Shown here one piece after another: positions 1 to 13,200 of a stretch of 64,000 nucleotides of DNA. Every line of letters begins with the position of its first letter. Position 1 is the stretch's first letter. Below the pieces are notes generated by a model. The model did no database searches, was not told the origin of the DNA, and was given only the letters and a program-made list of their open reading frames with translations. The DNA is from Trochalopteron elliotii (Eukaryota; Chordata; Aves; Passeriformes; Leiothrichidae), in the NCBI GenBank assembly GCA_024734555.1, contig JANPWX010000097.1, positions 577,714-641,713 of the forward strand, written 5' to 3'. Position numbers and translations under genes: made by a program.

Positions 1-3000
1 GATCTTTAGTTGTTTAAATTGAGAACTTAAGCTGCTAAATGAAAGCATATTCACTTTCTGCAAGTACTTGTTTAGAAACAAAACAGCATTAATTAAAACC
101 ATATAAGTAAAAAATGGTTGTCTGACATAGGAAGCTGTTAAAATGTATTTCTGGAAGATATTGCTGATGATGCTGAAGTCAATAGAATGATTTTTTTTCT
201 TTGTTAAAGCAATGTGATTTCCTTCAAAATAAGCTGCATGACACTAATCCGTCTGAAAATAAAGTGGCAGATTTTAGAACTGTACTTGCAAAGGGAAGAA
301 TGATTGCACTCTGATTTGCATTAATGTAAAAAAAGATCACTACACGAGAAAGAAGTTAATCCCACTCCTATTAACACATCACCCATGAAAATGAAATCAT
401 GACATTTGATCTTGCTCTCAGTGAATTCAGTGAATTGAGTTTAGTAGAAAGTCAACCTCATCGCAGCTAAGTCCAGCACTGGCCCTGCTACTCTAATTAG
501 ACTTCCACAATATTAGTTTCTTTTTTCCCTCATCTTTTTACTTTAATTCCCTTGACTGAAGTGCAATTTCACCAAAATGTAGTGGACTAATCATTAACTG
601 GCAGCAGCACAGAGACTGAAACTTTAAATTGACAATCATAGCAGTAGAATACCAGAAATTTATAGAAGCATAACCATTTCTTCTGCTGCGTGTGTGATAA
701 TTGTTTTTCTGCTCATTTACATCCAAAAGTAATTAAGCTCTACAACAATGTACTACTGTAGTGTTGGTACAAAGTCTGCTGTTTGGAGGTTATGCAGAGA
801 TTCCATGAAAACATCACAGTGGGAACTGCTGTTCATTTGCATTGTCACTTCCTAAAAAATTGCAGAAACATACCCTTGAAAGAATTAGGTCACACAAAAT
901 GTGGCCTAAGGGCTTCTCCTTTCTGTTTTCTTCAGCGGAGTTCTGCAGCTGATGTGATAAAAACCGTTCTACATCAATAGTTTTTTGAGTTTATGTTTCC
1001 TGAAAAATTTATTTGGCTTATGAAAATAAACCAATTTTATCAGTCAGTGGGAAAATTTCCTTGTCTTTCCTTCCAGACCTGATTCCTTGATACAAATGCG
1101 GTGGTGTTACAGGGCATGTAAAGTTGTATAATAAAAGTTGGCAACTCTAATATCTTCTGAATCCTCTTCAAACAATTGTAGTTAAAACCATGCATTAAAA
1201 ATGCATGTCATAGTAATGTAAGAAAATGATTACAGGAAGCTTTGCTTTCCCTGGATATTAAAACTAATATATAAACAAATACAACTTCAAAGTTGAGAAA
1301 TTTTCTTTCTCATGACATTTTTTACCAAAGTCTCCCAGTGTTTCATGGTCACATGTGCCTTTTGCTTTTAGAGGAGTAATGGATAGCTGTTGTTTTCTGG
1401 TGTTATTGAAAATATGAAAAAAAAGAAAAGCTACAAGATAACAACATAGCTAGTACTTTTCTTATTGAAAATAAGCTAATTAATCACTGTAGTGGGCAGA
1501 GAAAAGCTAACTCCCTCTCTCATTTACTATTCTGAAACTCATTGATTTACATGGTGAGGCATGGCTGTAGCTGGCAGCAGTATTATACCTTTCATTTCTT
1601 AATACTTTGTATATGCTTGCTTCTCTAGTTAGGAAATGCTTTGATATAAATAAACACACTTTAGTCCTGATTTTGCAATCACTGACACATTTTCATGACA
1701 GTTTCCTGAGTCAGGCCTATATCTGCTTACAAAACCAGCATTTTATGTACCATGAGCTTTATCTTATTGAGAAAATTTGCGTGAATTTTATTGAATTCCA
1801 CTTTCCAAAGCTTCTCATACATATACTTAAATATTTTTTTTATTTATCTATATTTTCTTCTCTTTTTTTGATTTCATATATTTTGGGGGTTGTTTGTTTT
1901 ATGGCAACATCTCACCTAAGCTTACACTAGTATAGATGATTCTAACATCTCATTTATGCTTGTTCACTTTGCCTTATGGTCATAGAAGTTTTTCCTGGAA
2001 TATTCAGAGGGATCTCATGTAAGTACAACACAGAAAGACCATCTTTATATAATTTGTATAAATTGTGCAGTACAATAATATCTTTAACTGTTATTAAAAT
2101 ATAAATAAACAGACAAGGAATAAGCTTTGGATCATTTATTATATCTGTAAAAACATAAACAGCCATAAATAAATGAAGATAGATTCAGAATAACCATCTG
2201 TTAGGAAGTTAGTTCAAGTCAAAACACTTAAAAATTGGCACTGTAGACTGTATTCATGTAAATAAGTATTTAGACATTTAAATATCTAGCCTCATGTACA
2301 GATGTTCTGATTCACTGAAGCCTTCATTTGAGAACTGCTAAGGGCTCACGATCGACCCACTCAGGTAGCTGCTGAAAATTGGATTCAGGTGCTAAACTTT
2401 GTGTTTCTCTGAAATATTGGCACAAGTTCATAGTCTGACAACAGGTCTGTCTCCACAGCTGCTTCCTTGCCAAATCATGAGCACAGAGGTCACCAAAGCT
2501 TTCTCCGTGAGTAAATAATTTGATAATTAGGTGAAATCTCCCTGATCATGAAAGATGCAGATTTGAAACCACCTAGGCTGGGCTTGTTTCCTGCTTCCTG
2601 GGAGGGTGCTTCATCCATCGTTAGGTTTTCAAACTATATAAACGAAGGCAGTCATTGCTGCCCTTGCTCATTTTTTTTTTGCTTGCCTTCTTAAAAACAC
2701 CAGGATTAATGGGCCATAAGGTTATTCCTTTCTCTAAATCTTTCCCACCTGCCCCCTCAACTCACAAAGCTTTAAAACTCATTGTCTAAATTCAGTCAAA
2801 ATAAAAAAGTGGCAGAGCTTCTGGAAAAATAAGCATCTGGGTAGGAGGGAGATATCCAAATTCATGTCCTGGTGAGAGAACTGTCCTAGGGTATGCAAGA
2901 GGTACAAGGTGTAAAAACATGCCTTAGCTCCTAGCCTCTATTAGCTGATAGTACTCGTGGGAAGCAAATTGTCATTGTAGAGAGGTGTAGTGCAAAATCA

Positions 3001-3872
3001 GCACCCATCCATGGGAAACAGCCATCACTCAGTTTCGTGACACAACTTGCTTTTAAAGAAATCATTCAGTCGCACCCAGAAGGAATGGCAATAGCTATCT
3101 ACCATCAGGAAAACTCCTGAGCTGTAGCTCCAGGCCGAATGGAAACATTTAAGAGAGAAAAACTCTTCTGCTCCCTGTTCCCCACTGGCAGCCTCTGTGA
3201 GACTCACTGATCAGTCAGTGCCTCACTCACTTCAACTCTGCTCTTGGGAATACAGCTCCTACGATATGCTGAGAGGTAAATTTAATGCAGCCCTACTGAG
3301 TCTCCTGCAGAGCCCACAGATATTAAGTGTTACAGTTCCTGACGTGGTCTAAATTTCTGTTCTGTCTGTAAAAGATTTATACCACAGTGTTGTCTCCTGC
3401 CCTCTCTAATTCTGCCTGTATTCACAGTTGTCTTCTGTGGATGTGTGAAGTTAAGTCAGTCTGTTAGCTGAAAATTGTGAGTGCTATTATTGTTCCTCTC
3501 CTATAAAATCAAGTTCTTATCTTCTTGTGCCATTTCCCCTACAGAACTAGAACCATAACCCCAGTTTAAGCCATTCTGGGCTTCCAGATAGAGATAGATG
3601 ACAAGGGCAAGAATATGTTAATAAATTAATATTAGCCTCACTTCTTCAGTGTCTTCTCAGGAATCAGTGACAATGGTTATAATCTCTGCCAGACAACTAT
3701 CAGCAGTTTCAGGAACTGTTGAGGCAGATGGCTGAGGCACTAGATCTGATAACAAGCATGCCTGAACTTACTGACTTTTCTGCATTTTTTGATATTAGGT
3801 AGAGAGGAAAGCTTATGCCTCTGTAAAATGAGGATATTGCAAAACCAGCAAGAGATTTCTGGATTATTCTTC

Positions 3873-3892
3873 TTTTTTTTTTTTTTTTTTTT
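3873..3892. repeat. Poly(T) tract, 20 bases
   Basis: An uninterrupted run of 20 T follows 'attcttc' and ends in 'cccttc'. No retroelement body or target-site duplication is evident beside it, so it is called only as a homopolymer. Confidence 0.9.
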
Positions 3893-5367
3893 CCCTTCAA
3901 TCCATACCAGTAAAGGAAAAGAAGACAATAGGAGAGGTCTCAAGCACTGGGAGGCTTTTGGCACGTCTCCTCTCACAGACTGGTAACAGCTTCAGTTCAC
4001 CTCCTCCATCTTATAAAGTCAATTCTTTAGCTGATACACACATTCCCATAAGAGCTCTGTACAGTTGACATTCCATTCTAATCATTTCCCAAGCAGACTT
4101 GGGAGTAAGTAGGTGAGATTCTTACTCATAACTGTAAAGCAAAGATATTGGGTTCTAGCAACAGATGTGCAGATAAGCCTGTCTACCCTTTCACTGTGTT
4201 TTGCTACAGAATTACGGCAGAAAGTCAACAGGCTTAGATAAAACATGTTAATTGGCATCCCATGGGATATTGTAAGTTACACTGTGGAATAATTATGCTA
4301 AACCATAATGCATATATTCGTATAAGTTAGAACCTGTATGAAGCATACTTTGGAAAATTAACTAGCCAAAGGAATGTCCTTGGCTTCCCTTCCTCCACTT
4401 TCAGCCTTTGTTTGTCTTCTACTTCTCGTGTCCACATTCTTCTCCCTGGGATAAGCAATGTCTATTTTACTTATCAGTCAAGCACCCAATAAACTTTGGC
4501 TGTGTTAGGACAAGTAATTTAGGAGGACCTTTCCAGATACTATCCAGTGATGACATTTCTTGGTGACTCATGAATTTTCTTCACATGATTTTATTGAATA
4601 TGTTCTTCTTTTCCCTTAAAATAACATTATCGTCTCCTTCAAAATCATCATTCTGCACTAGGTTCTGTTGTCCAAAAATGCTCAGTGATATTTTTCTGAT
4701 GCAGAATTTTCTCTTAATTTTGAGGTAATGCTTCTATGGGTACCAATTCAGCACTGCAGCTGCAGAGTTGGGTTGGAGACCTGTAAATTCACTGCAGATA
4801 TTAGCACTAAACAACATAGGAGATGAAACAGCCATCTGTGGTCTGCTGGAGAGAAGTGATAAAGGAATTTTGTGAGATGTTACTTCTTCCTTTCCTCTGG
4901 AGGCTGATCCTATCCACTGAGCAATAAGCATTCCAGGAAAACTTCAAGAGAATATTACTCTTGAAATATGTCCCACTTAGATATTAGTCACACTGACTTC
5001 CAGGTTATCTTTGCAAAGTGTCCCAAATTTATCTAAAAATCCCTCTCATGACTTTCCTTCATAGCAATGGACATTTCATTGTTATTAATGTAAGCTGATT
5101 ACAATGTATGCATGTACTCTCGGATCACCCAAGTGTGAGAAAGCATATTTAAGTTGCCAGGGAAGAATTTTCTTGACAGCTTTTTACTTTTGCTTTTCAT
5201 TATAATACATGAAAATGCAAACTTCAAATATTCAAACACATTGTGCTCTACTGTGCTATAGAACTGTTTTCTTGGCTGTTATAAAGCTCTAGGCTGGCCT
5301 GAGCTGACCAAGAGCATTCAGCCATATCACTTGCCTCTTCTCGTCTCTTCCTCGCTGACCTGACGTG

Positions 5368-5370
<3 letters not shown>

Positions 5371-5402
<32 letters not shown>
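5371..5402. repeat. (GT)16 microsatellite
   Basis: Sixteen uninterrupted GT units lie between 'gacgtgcat' and 'atgagctg'. Perfect dinucleotide arrays of this length are usually polymorphic in vertebrates. Confidence 0.97.
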
Positions 5403-5405
<3 letters not shown>

Positions 5406-6888
5406 AGCTGCTTTCCCTCTGAGGCTGAGCAGCTGTGGGCTTGTCAGGCCCCAGGGCTGGAAGAACTCTAAGATGAGTGAATGGTGAATAGGGAATTAAG
5501 ATTTTTGTTACCAAATGTTGCCTGCTTTAGTAATGTTAGAGGACAAAAATGGTCCTCTTTGCCAAGACTGGCTGGAGAATGATGAAAGACAAAAATTCTC
5601 CTCTCGTGCTTTAAAGTGCTGGCATGGCAGCAAATCAGGATAGCAAACACTAAAAGGACCACTGCAGAGGAGATGAAATTATGAAATGTAACTACTTCAC
5701 TGCCATCAGCCTACAGATACATGATATGTGCAGCTGTTTCAGATAAGTAACTACAAATTCACCTGAGAAGCAAAGATATTTTCCTTTTTTAAGCATGACT
5801 GTTCAGGTTCACTGCTTTTGTAATGAAGTGGAAGGATATTAAGAGAAGTATTACAAAGTGAACCAGAAGTGCTGCATTGTTAGCAGCTGGAGGTTGTCTC
5901 TGTTATGACACCTGTATGATCAATGTTAACCAGGTTCCAACTCAGTGCTCAGCATGTCTTGTATCCTGTTTGAACACAGAAAAGCCATTTTTACTCCCAT
6001 GTGTAGTTCCAGAATAGATGTTTAAAGGTCTTTTTTTAAAAAAAGTTTTATGGCATTATATGCTTCTGGATGATTGCAATTCTTCAGGGGTAAGAGAATA
6101 AGGGCAGCGTGTGTTTCCTATATTCATACATACCAAGAGTAAAATTGTGTCACAAACACTGGAAATCAGAAAAATATATACTTCATTCTTACTCCTATAG
6201 CTAGGACCTTTGATTGCTTTTTATTTTTATCTGAAAAAATGCTATCTGGAATGGGAAAAATAATCTTTCATTAATAATTTTTATTGGAGTATGTCCATTT
6301 TATTAAAACAATGAAGAAAAGTAATAAAATGTAATAAAATAAATATATGGGATATTTAAAAATATTTTTCTTTTAAAATATTGTAATATATGTCAATACT
6401 AATTTTACCTTAAAAAACCTGCTAATTATTTCCCATCCTATTGTTTTTATACACACTTATTGTATGCAATTACTTCTGAGTTACAAACAGTTGTATTTAG
6501 GCCACACTAAAATGCCTGTGTTTTAATAACACTGTGATCCCTTTGTGAAAACATTAGGAGTACCTTTTAATAAACACAGCCTAGAGTCTGTGATATCTTT
6601 AGTGGCACAGTAAATAATGATTTTATATGAGATAGCAAAGAAAGTAATCCTTTAAACATCGCATAAGTGGCAAAACAAAAGGTTTTGTTATGTATTGAAA
6701 GAGTGTTTTCAGTCTACTAAATCTTAATAAGTGGTCTGAGTCAGGTTACTGACATGTAAATATCAGTCACCTGGTACTGGTGTAATTTAGACAAGAAGAA
6801 GTTCGAGTGTTTTCCCGTTAAGAGTCACTGATGAAATAGTTCTTATTCACTTATCTTTTTTCACACTTAGTTCAGATTCCTAAAGCTC

Positions 6889-6932
6889 AAAAAAGAAAGA
6901 AAGAAAGAATAAATAAATAAATAAAATAAAAT
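6889..6932. repeat. (GAAA)n then (AATA)n simple repeat
   Basis: A short GAAA array runs directly into AATA/AAATA units. It is purely A-rich and low in complexity, with no coding meaning. Confidence 0.9.
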
Positions 6933-7341
6933 CAGTTGATGTGGTTCATATGCAGTTTCTACATACATTGCTTTCAAAAGGTTTCAACTTACCCAATTCA
7001 AAAGCCATGAATCTGCAGAAATATCACACACACCTAGGGGACACAATTTCCTTTTTCTTTTTATCTGTTTTGCATTCCTGTAAGACTACACATTATAATA
7101 CATTTTAGTTGTATAAAAATTGGCTTTTTTATGTTTGCTTGAAAAGCTGTTATGAATTCAAATATATGCTTTTCTTAATGTAAAATGAATAGCTGTTAAC
7201 TAGCTTTTGATAAGTATTTATTTTTATGTCCTTCATAAAAAGAAAGCAAATCCACATCATGGGAAGGCTATTTTTTATCTATAATATGCATTAACTGGAA
7301 AAACAAAGGAAGAGTAATCTGAATACGCAATTCATTTACAG

Positions 7342-7364
7342 ATATATATATATATATTTATATT

Positions 7365-7395
<31 letters not shown>

Positions 7396-7396
7396 A
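7342..7396. repeat. (AT)n / (TATG)n compound microsatellite
   Basis: An (AT)n run passes through TTTATATTTATATA and then becomes about seven TATG units. The three parts abut without unique sequence between them. Confidence 0.95.
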
Positions 7397-7813
7397 CATA
7401 GCAAAAATATAACTATACACCCAAAGGAGATATCCTGATCCTTATAGTACTGATACCTGTGGAGCAGGGTGTTCCCTTACATCTGGCTTGAGGATAAAGT
7501 AGCACATTCCAGTTTGAGTGCTAGTTGTCCGTTAAACTGCATAAATTCTGTCCTTGTCCTACAGCAATGAAAGAAATCTTAGCAAATCCACACAGTCATT
7601 CATAGCTTTCATCTCCTTGTCCTTTCTCAAATCACTGCTAAAACACCCTCTGTTGACTTCAGGCTCTTGCTTATTTAGCTTAATTAGGGAACAATGAAAC
7701 TAGAAAACTGGCAACTTTAGGCATGTTCAGCAACCTATAGGCATATCTAACTGCTTGCTCCCATAATTTTGATGAGAAATTTTTAATGCATTGATCTATT
7801 TTTATATGGTTGC

Positions 7814-8060
7814 ATTCCAAGGAATCAGAGAATAGTTAGGGTTGGAAAGGACATCACATAGTCCAACCCCTCCTGCCAAAGCAGGGTCACCCAGAGCAGG
7901 TGACCCAGGAACACGTCCAGGTGGGTTTGGAATGTCTCCAGACAGGAACACCCTATGGCCTTTGGCAGAGTGTTCCAGTGCTCTGTGACCTTCAACGTAA
8001 AGAAGTTCTTCCTCATGTTGAGGTGAAACTTCCCCTGACAAAAAATGGTTCACCCTTCTG
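7814..8060 (-). mobile_element. CR1 LINE, 3'-terminal fragment
   Basis: CR1 is the dominant non-LTR retrotransposon of birds. Read on the plus strand, this begins 'aatcagagaatagttagggttgg', runs through 'catagtccaacccctcctgcc' and continues with '...aacaccctatggcc...tgttccagtgctctgtgacc...aaagaagttcttcctcatg'. That is the reverse complement of the CR1 3' UTR region, so the element lies on the minus strand with its 3' tip near 7815. It is 5'-truncated and diverged. The tip carries only a decayed copy of the usual ATTCTATG-type terminal repeats. An 83-codon minus frame inside it is not a gene. Confidence 0.9.
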
Positions 8061-9867
8061 TCACAAAGTTAGGAAAGCAGTCATCAAAGTAATTTAGCTC
8101 TCCGTGCAATATCAGCAAGCTAGACCAAATAGAATTCTGAAATGGTAATGACTTTGAATGGCAAAATTAGATGCAACCAATTCCATTAGTACATGGCAGA
8201 TGTACAAACATAGCAGCAGTTATTAACACAAAGTAATGGATTACTGAACTTTTTGCTTGTGGAGAAAAACACAGGGTTCCCCCTTAAAACCATTATGGTT
8301 GCATTAATAAAAAAAGTCCACTGGTGGGAGGAGGATGAATAGCTAAGCATCTTGGATTTAAGTATGTATGTAACTCAATGTCAAAAATTGACTAGTTTAG
8401 GGTTCTGTTTCATGTTGAAATCAGTACTCTTTGAAGCACTTGAGGACTTCAGGTTTGTCACTTTAAATTACATTAAAAAAGAAATAATTTTTATTCTATG
8501 CCCATGCAACGATTTATTTTTTCATGGTTTTAATTCCTTTTGCATTAATGATTTGGATGAGAAATTAATGGGATGAACAAACATATTTCACATCAGTCCA
8601 GCAAAGCTATGCAAATTTTACACACACAAACATGATTTCCAACTAAAAGAATATTATTTACTTTGTACTAGCTTATATACATCTGAAACAACAGGCAAAA
8701 CATCAGATTCACATAACTGGTGCAACTCTTGTTGCATGTTAAGCATGCTTTGTGACTAATATATTGTTTTGCAATAGTAAACATTGTCCCAAGGCCAATG
8801 AGATGTCAGCCTCCAAATTCCATTTCCCTGTTGAGCATACTATTTATCTAAGATTATTTAACTGTACTTTGTTTGATATTTATCTGTAGCACTAACATAG
8901 GCAAACTTCAAAGTCTAAATTAATTGAAGAAGTTTAGGTACTTATGAAGGAAAAAATATTCTCTTATTTTTTGCCACATTGATATGCTAATAAATTTTGT
9001 TACAAAACCTGTGATTTCTTTTTCATTCTTGTACTTCTATTAAAAAAAACCAGCAAAAATCCTTTCTGGGCTTAGAAAGGATTACATCTGACATTGATAA
9101 CATTTCGTGGAAATGGAAAAACTGTGATAACAGCTGCTGTCTTGGCTCATTTTCAGTTGGGTTTTTTGGTTTGTTTGGTTTAGGTTTTTGTTGGCTTTTT
9201 TTTTTTTTTTTTTTTTAACTACAGCAATTTGCAAGTAGTTGCAGCTATCTCTAGTAAGCTTACATCATTAGTAAAATATAATTTCCATGTTTCCTGTCCA
9301 ATCAGAGCTCTTCTTCTATTTGCTGACTTGTTGACTTTCTGAATAGCATTTATAGTAACAGCACTTTCATTTTACTATAAATGCTTATTTGTGAAATAAC
9401 TTAAAGCTGGCTGCATATGGAAGATAACTATAGTAAGGATCTGTATTTTATGCTAAAGCAAAATGCCTTCAATGAGAATTAAGAAAACCTTTTCTGAGAC
9501 ATGATCAACTGAAATGTCTCTATATTAGTATTCTTTTTAAATTCCAAGCATACATGCCTTCTTGGATTGAAATATTCTTCTGCAATCTCTGCAGTACTGT
9601 AGCATTGTAAAGTGATAAACACTCAGCACTAGTGATGAAAAATAGAAGGAAGAGCCAAGTAAAGCAAGAGACAAGAAACTCAAGTGTTGATAGTGTCAAA
9701 AAACAGGTCTGTGCTTATTCAAAGGTTTGGCCTTCTTAGGTTATATTAATACACTCAGCCTTAATGTTTTTAAGTGCTTTGAAATATATGTGTTAGTTTT
9801 AGTTTTTAAAATGATGTTTCATGATTTCAAATCAGAGTGTTAATGATTTTTTTTTTTAATTTTTCAG
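8061..9867. other. Non-coding stretch
   Basis: No exon is supported. It contains an AT-rich body and the T-rich tract listed separately. It could be intronic to gene A. Confidence 0.5.
9196..9216. repeat. Poly(T) tract after a G/T-rich lead-in
   Basis: About 21 T follow a 'gttgggttttttggtttgtttggtttagg' lead-in. It is one of several similar G/T tracts in the window (see findings). Confidence 0.9.
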
Positions 9868-9929
9868 CCAAATCTGTGTCTTTTTCCTTGGAATAAGATT
9901 AAGCTTCCAAAAGCAGTGTTATATATGTG
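9868..9929 (+). CDS. Candidate internal exon of gene A (speculative)
   Basis: A T-rich tract ending 'aatttttcag' precedes it and 'gtg|gtaaac' follows, so both splice sites are acceptable. The 62-bp segment is open in two frames. In the frame starting at its first base it reads PNLCLFPWNKIKLPKAVLYM plus two leftover bases. Those two bases complete a TGG codon with the candidate exon at 13984-14029, which needs exactly that phase. A 62-bp open frame is easily found by chance, so this is kept only because it chains in phase with the better exons at 14728 and 15324. Confidence 0.2.
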
Positions 9930-10154
9930 GTAAACTGTTACTGTACTTAAAGTTTAGATTTATTTTGTATCAAAACAGATAATAATTCTCCCTATGACAT
10001 TTGTAATTCCAGCAAGTCCTCCTTCATGAAACACATGTTCATATTTAAGGAGCACCACTCTCCTCCATCACATTTGAAATGGCTGGTGAAAATCTCTGCC
10101 AGCCCAAGGGGATCTCTGCACTCTTTCCCATTCTGGGACTACTCTGTGCTGAGC

Positions 10155-10275
10155 AACTGCAGATATTCCACCCTGAGCAACCTGATCTAGCTTTGGAAAT
10201 GGAGCTGACTTAGAGCAGAGCATTTGGGCCAGGTGACTCCAGAGGTTCCTTCCAACATAAATTACTCAATGAGCT
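10155..10275 (+). mobile_element. CR1 LINE, old 3' fragment
   Basis: The text 'ccctgagcaacctgatctag', then 'ggtgactccagaggttccttccaacataaattactcaatga', follows the order of the CR1 3' terminus in sense orientation. It is shorter and more diverged than the copy at 7814-8060. It is in the opposite orientation to that copy, so the two are separate insertions. No open reading frame remains. Confidence 0.8.
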
Positions 10276-13200
10276 CTTCTTCCCAACACTCTAGCTTTGG
10301 GGCCAGCCTACTTGAGGCCAGTTTGCACTTTGTGTGTACATAATCTAGACTTATCCTAAAGAACATTCAAAACTGATGTTCATATTGCTCTGAGCCTTCA
10401 CAAAGGGAACACGGGGTTCTCTGTGTGGGTTAGTAACAGCCAGAAGTCATAACCTCCTGGTATCTCTTCCTTGCCCTCAGTGAAATGAACTGGAAATGTC
10501 CAACTGTTTCTTAGCAGACAGGAGTGGAAGTTTAGACTCTTACCCTGTGACTTTTCACAGACTTTCAATTAAATAACAGCAAGACTGAACTACCTCATCC
10601 TTCCTGGAGCTGACAATTTCAAAGCACAGTTCTGAGTCACAGTGATAGGAGTGGTGCAAAGGAGCCTTCCTCTCTCTCCCCACACTGACTCATAAGGGCT
10701 TTCATTTTCCACTCCAGTCAGGAAGCCAACACATTCTGTGACAATTAAATTTATCCTAACAAGAAGACTTTGAAAGCTTAATTAAGCTCTGAACTGTACT
10801 GAGCAGTGAACTTACATGATGTGAACCCTGACCCTGGCATGTCAGTCTGTAGCTGAAATCAGCTTCCATTTATTTCTTGGTATTGGTGATTACTCCTAGA
10901 AAGAAAGAAAGCCCTGAAATTTTCCCCAAAATATTTTAGTGCTAGTTTGTACTGATTAACTGCATTTTGTTATGTGACAGGCTCAATGGCGTTGTAGCTG
11001 GAATTTTTGTTTTGAAGTAAGATTCAGGTTATAATGTTGCATTCCTGTAGTCATTCTAATTGCTGAAAATATGTGTTGGTTTGACTAAGGTGAACTGAGC
11101 CACTTAAAATGAATTTTTACCATAGTTATATTTTATCACAAATAGTTCTTTCATTATCGACAATAAAAGTTGAGAATCATGGTTAGTGACTGATACCTTC
11201 CATGACTTGGAAGTCACTTGACCTTTCAGTATCTTTGGTTTTGAGGACTCAAAAGGGTGGAATGATGCCTATCCTTCCAAGCAGTTTTATTGATTTGTGT
11301 ACAAAAAAAAAAAAAAAAAAAAAAAAAAAGGCCCACTCCAAATCATTATACCCTTTATACCAGAGCTCTTTGTTAACTAGTCGCACTTCAATTTCCGCTA
11401 AGAACAATTCGTTCCAAGACAAGGTGAAATACATTAATGTTACTATATGCACCCAAAACCAGTAAAGAAACACTTTCATCAGTAGAGAATAAAGAAATTA
11501 CATTTGAGTTATAATTTGATTAAAAATGTCATCTAAATGGAGGATATGGGGCTGTCTTCATAGTCACTTGAGAAATTTCTTTTGAGTGTTATTCCAATAC
11601 TAAGCATTCCTCAGATATTTAACATTTGTGGAAAATCTAATATCCCAAGATCTATGACATCCCTGCAACAACAGGTGTATTGAAAACCCTGACTTTAATT
11701 TGTGTAAAGCAGAATCTTTGGAACAATCACCAACAGGAGCAAGCTCTGGTATCTGTGAAATATTTACAAGCAACATATTTAGGGTTTAAAAATTCCTCCT
11801 TTTGAGATCTGGCCTGCCTTGAAGTGAAATCTAATAAACTAAAAGAATGTCTTGGACAGTTTCAGATGCTAACAAATGTCTAGAGTTAGGAATGAATCTG
11901 AGTCTGAGTGAGCTTTAAGGGTTGGTTTACCTTTCTTGTCCACTCCAGAATTTCAAAACTGCCGTATCAGGCTTTTAGTGCATAGAGAGAAACTTGCTTG
12001 TCCTTCTTTAAAGCAATAATATTTTATATTTGTAGCATTACCCTAGTGAAATTTTAAAATGAAATGACATGGAATACAAATAACACCAGAACTTCTTTAA
12101 TATCCCAAATCATGAATAGAAGCATGTCTAGACTCAAATACAAACCACCTTTTATAGCAAAATTCAAATCCTCCTCTGTTCCCTGCCAAAGGCTGAGTTC
12201 AGTCCCTGAGGGCCTGAGCAGGGTTTCCTTGGCTACAGCAGCTGGCATTGGCAGGGCAGGGAGTGCCGCTCCTGGCCTTGGTGTGCCGGGTGATTTCATC
12301 AGCCAACACAGGTCTTGACAGGTGCAAAGGCTTTCACTTCAGTAAGCACTGTAAAACATTTGGTGCATGATTTGGGAGATTGGGAACTAACTTTTTGATC
12401 CAGGAAGGGCTGGGATCGGGGATCCTGATTGTAATCCTCCAGATCTAGTTCTTCAATGCATTTCTTCTAAACATAGAAATAACATTTGGTCTGAAATGAG
12501 TTCTTGGTGCATGCTGAATTTGCCAGACATTCCACTTTGAGGCAAAGATATGACAAATGTGCTTCCTAGCATTTTCATGTTGATTTATTCTTCCTCACAA
12601 AGGACAGCTTCATAAAGAGTTTGAATCAGATCCATGTTCACACTTTACATATGCAACATTTTTGTGGCTGACAAAGCTGGTTTCTCAGGCAAACTGACTT
12701 GGAAATAAATTCAAACCAGAGAAGGGTATGCTGAGACCTCTATACTTCAATGGCTATTTTTTTCCAGCTAATCATCATTATTATTGTGAGTAGATATTTT
12801 ACCCATAGGGTGATCTGCATTGAGATCATTCTGACTCATCCATTTAATGGATGTTGTCCTCTTGGGTTAATGATTATCTTTTTTGTATGAAAGCTTTGGT
12901 AATCCCTATAACTACACAGCATAGCTATTTTAGTACTTACCAGGTGACATTGATGCTGACATAACCTTTCTAGTATTGTTGGTTGTAGCTTGTGTCATGA
13001 CACTAGTGTGAATTATGGCTGTCTTGAGGATACAAACCTTCATATAACACAGATGGTAGGAAAAAAAATTGTAATGAAGGTATGCACATCACACATTCAG
13101 TGTTTCCTTGCAGACTCTTCCCTTTATCATTGCCTCATACTCTTAGGTACCTTTTAATCAAGCATCTAAGATAATTTTTTATACAGACTATGTTCTATAA

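Larger units (their letters stand above)
1..7813. other. AT-rich non-coding stretch
   Basis: I see no exon here that I would stand behind. The stretch is AT-rich, every frame is interrupted often, and the few frames of 60 to 107 codons show no recognisable motif. It holds simple repeats that are listed separately. It could be intron of the plus-strand gene that ends near 15.5 kb, or intergenic DNA. A small splice-bounded segment at 1986-2018 is described under findings. Confidence 0.6.

Noticed and set aside
7802..8097. Open frames of 63-83 codons on both strands
   Set aside because: They lie inside the CR1 3' fragment, which is not protein-coding.
8541..8576. 'INDLDEK' reading, resembling a reverse-transcriptase motif
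   Set aside because: It is a single short match with no flanking RT sequence and no element boundary. It is in the opposite orientation to the nearby CR1.
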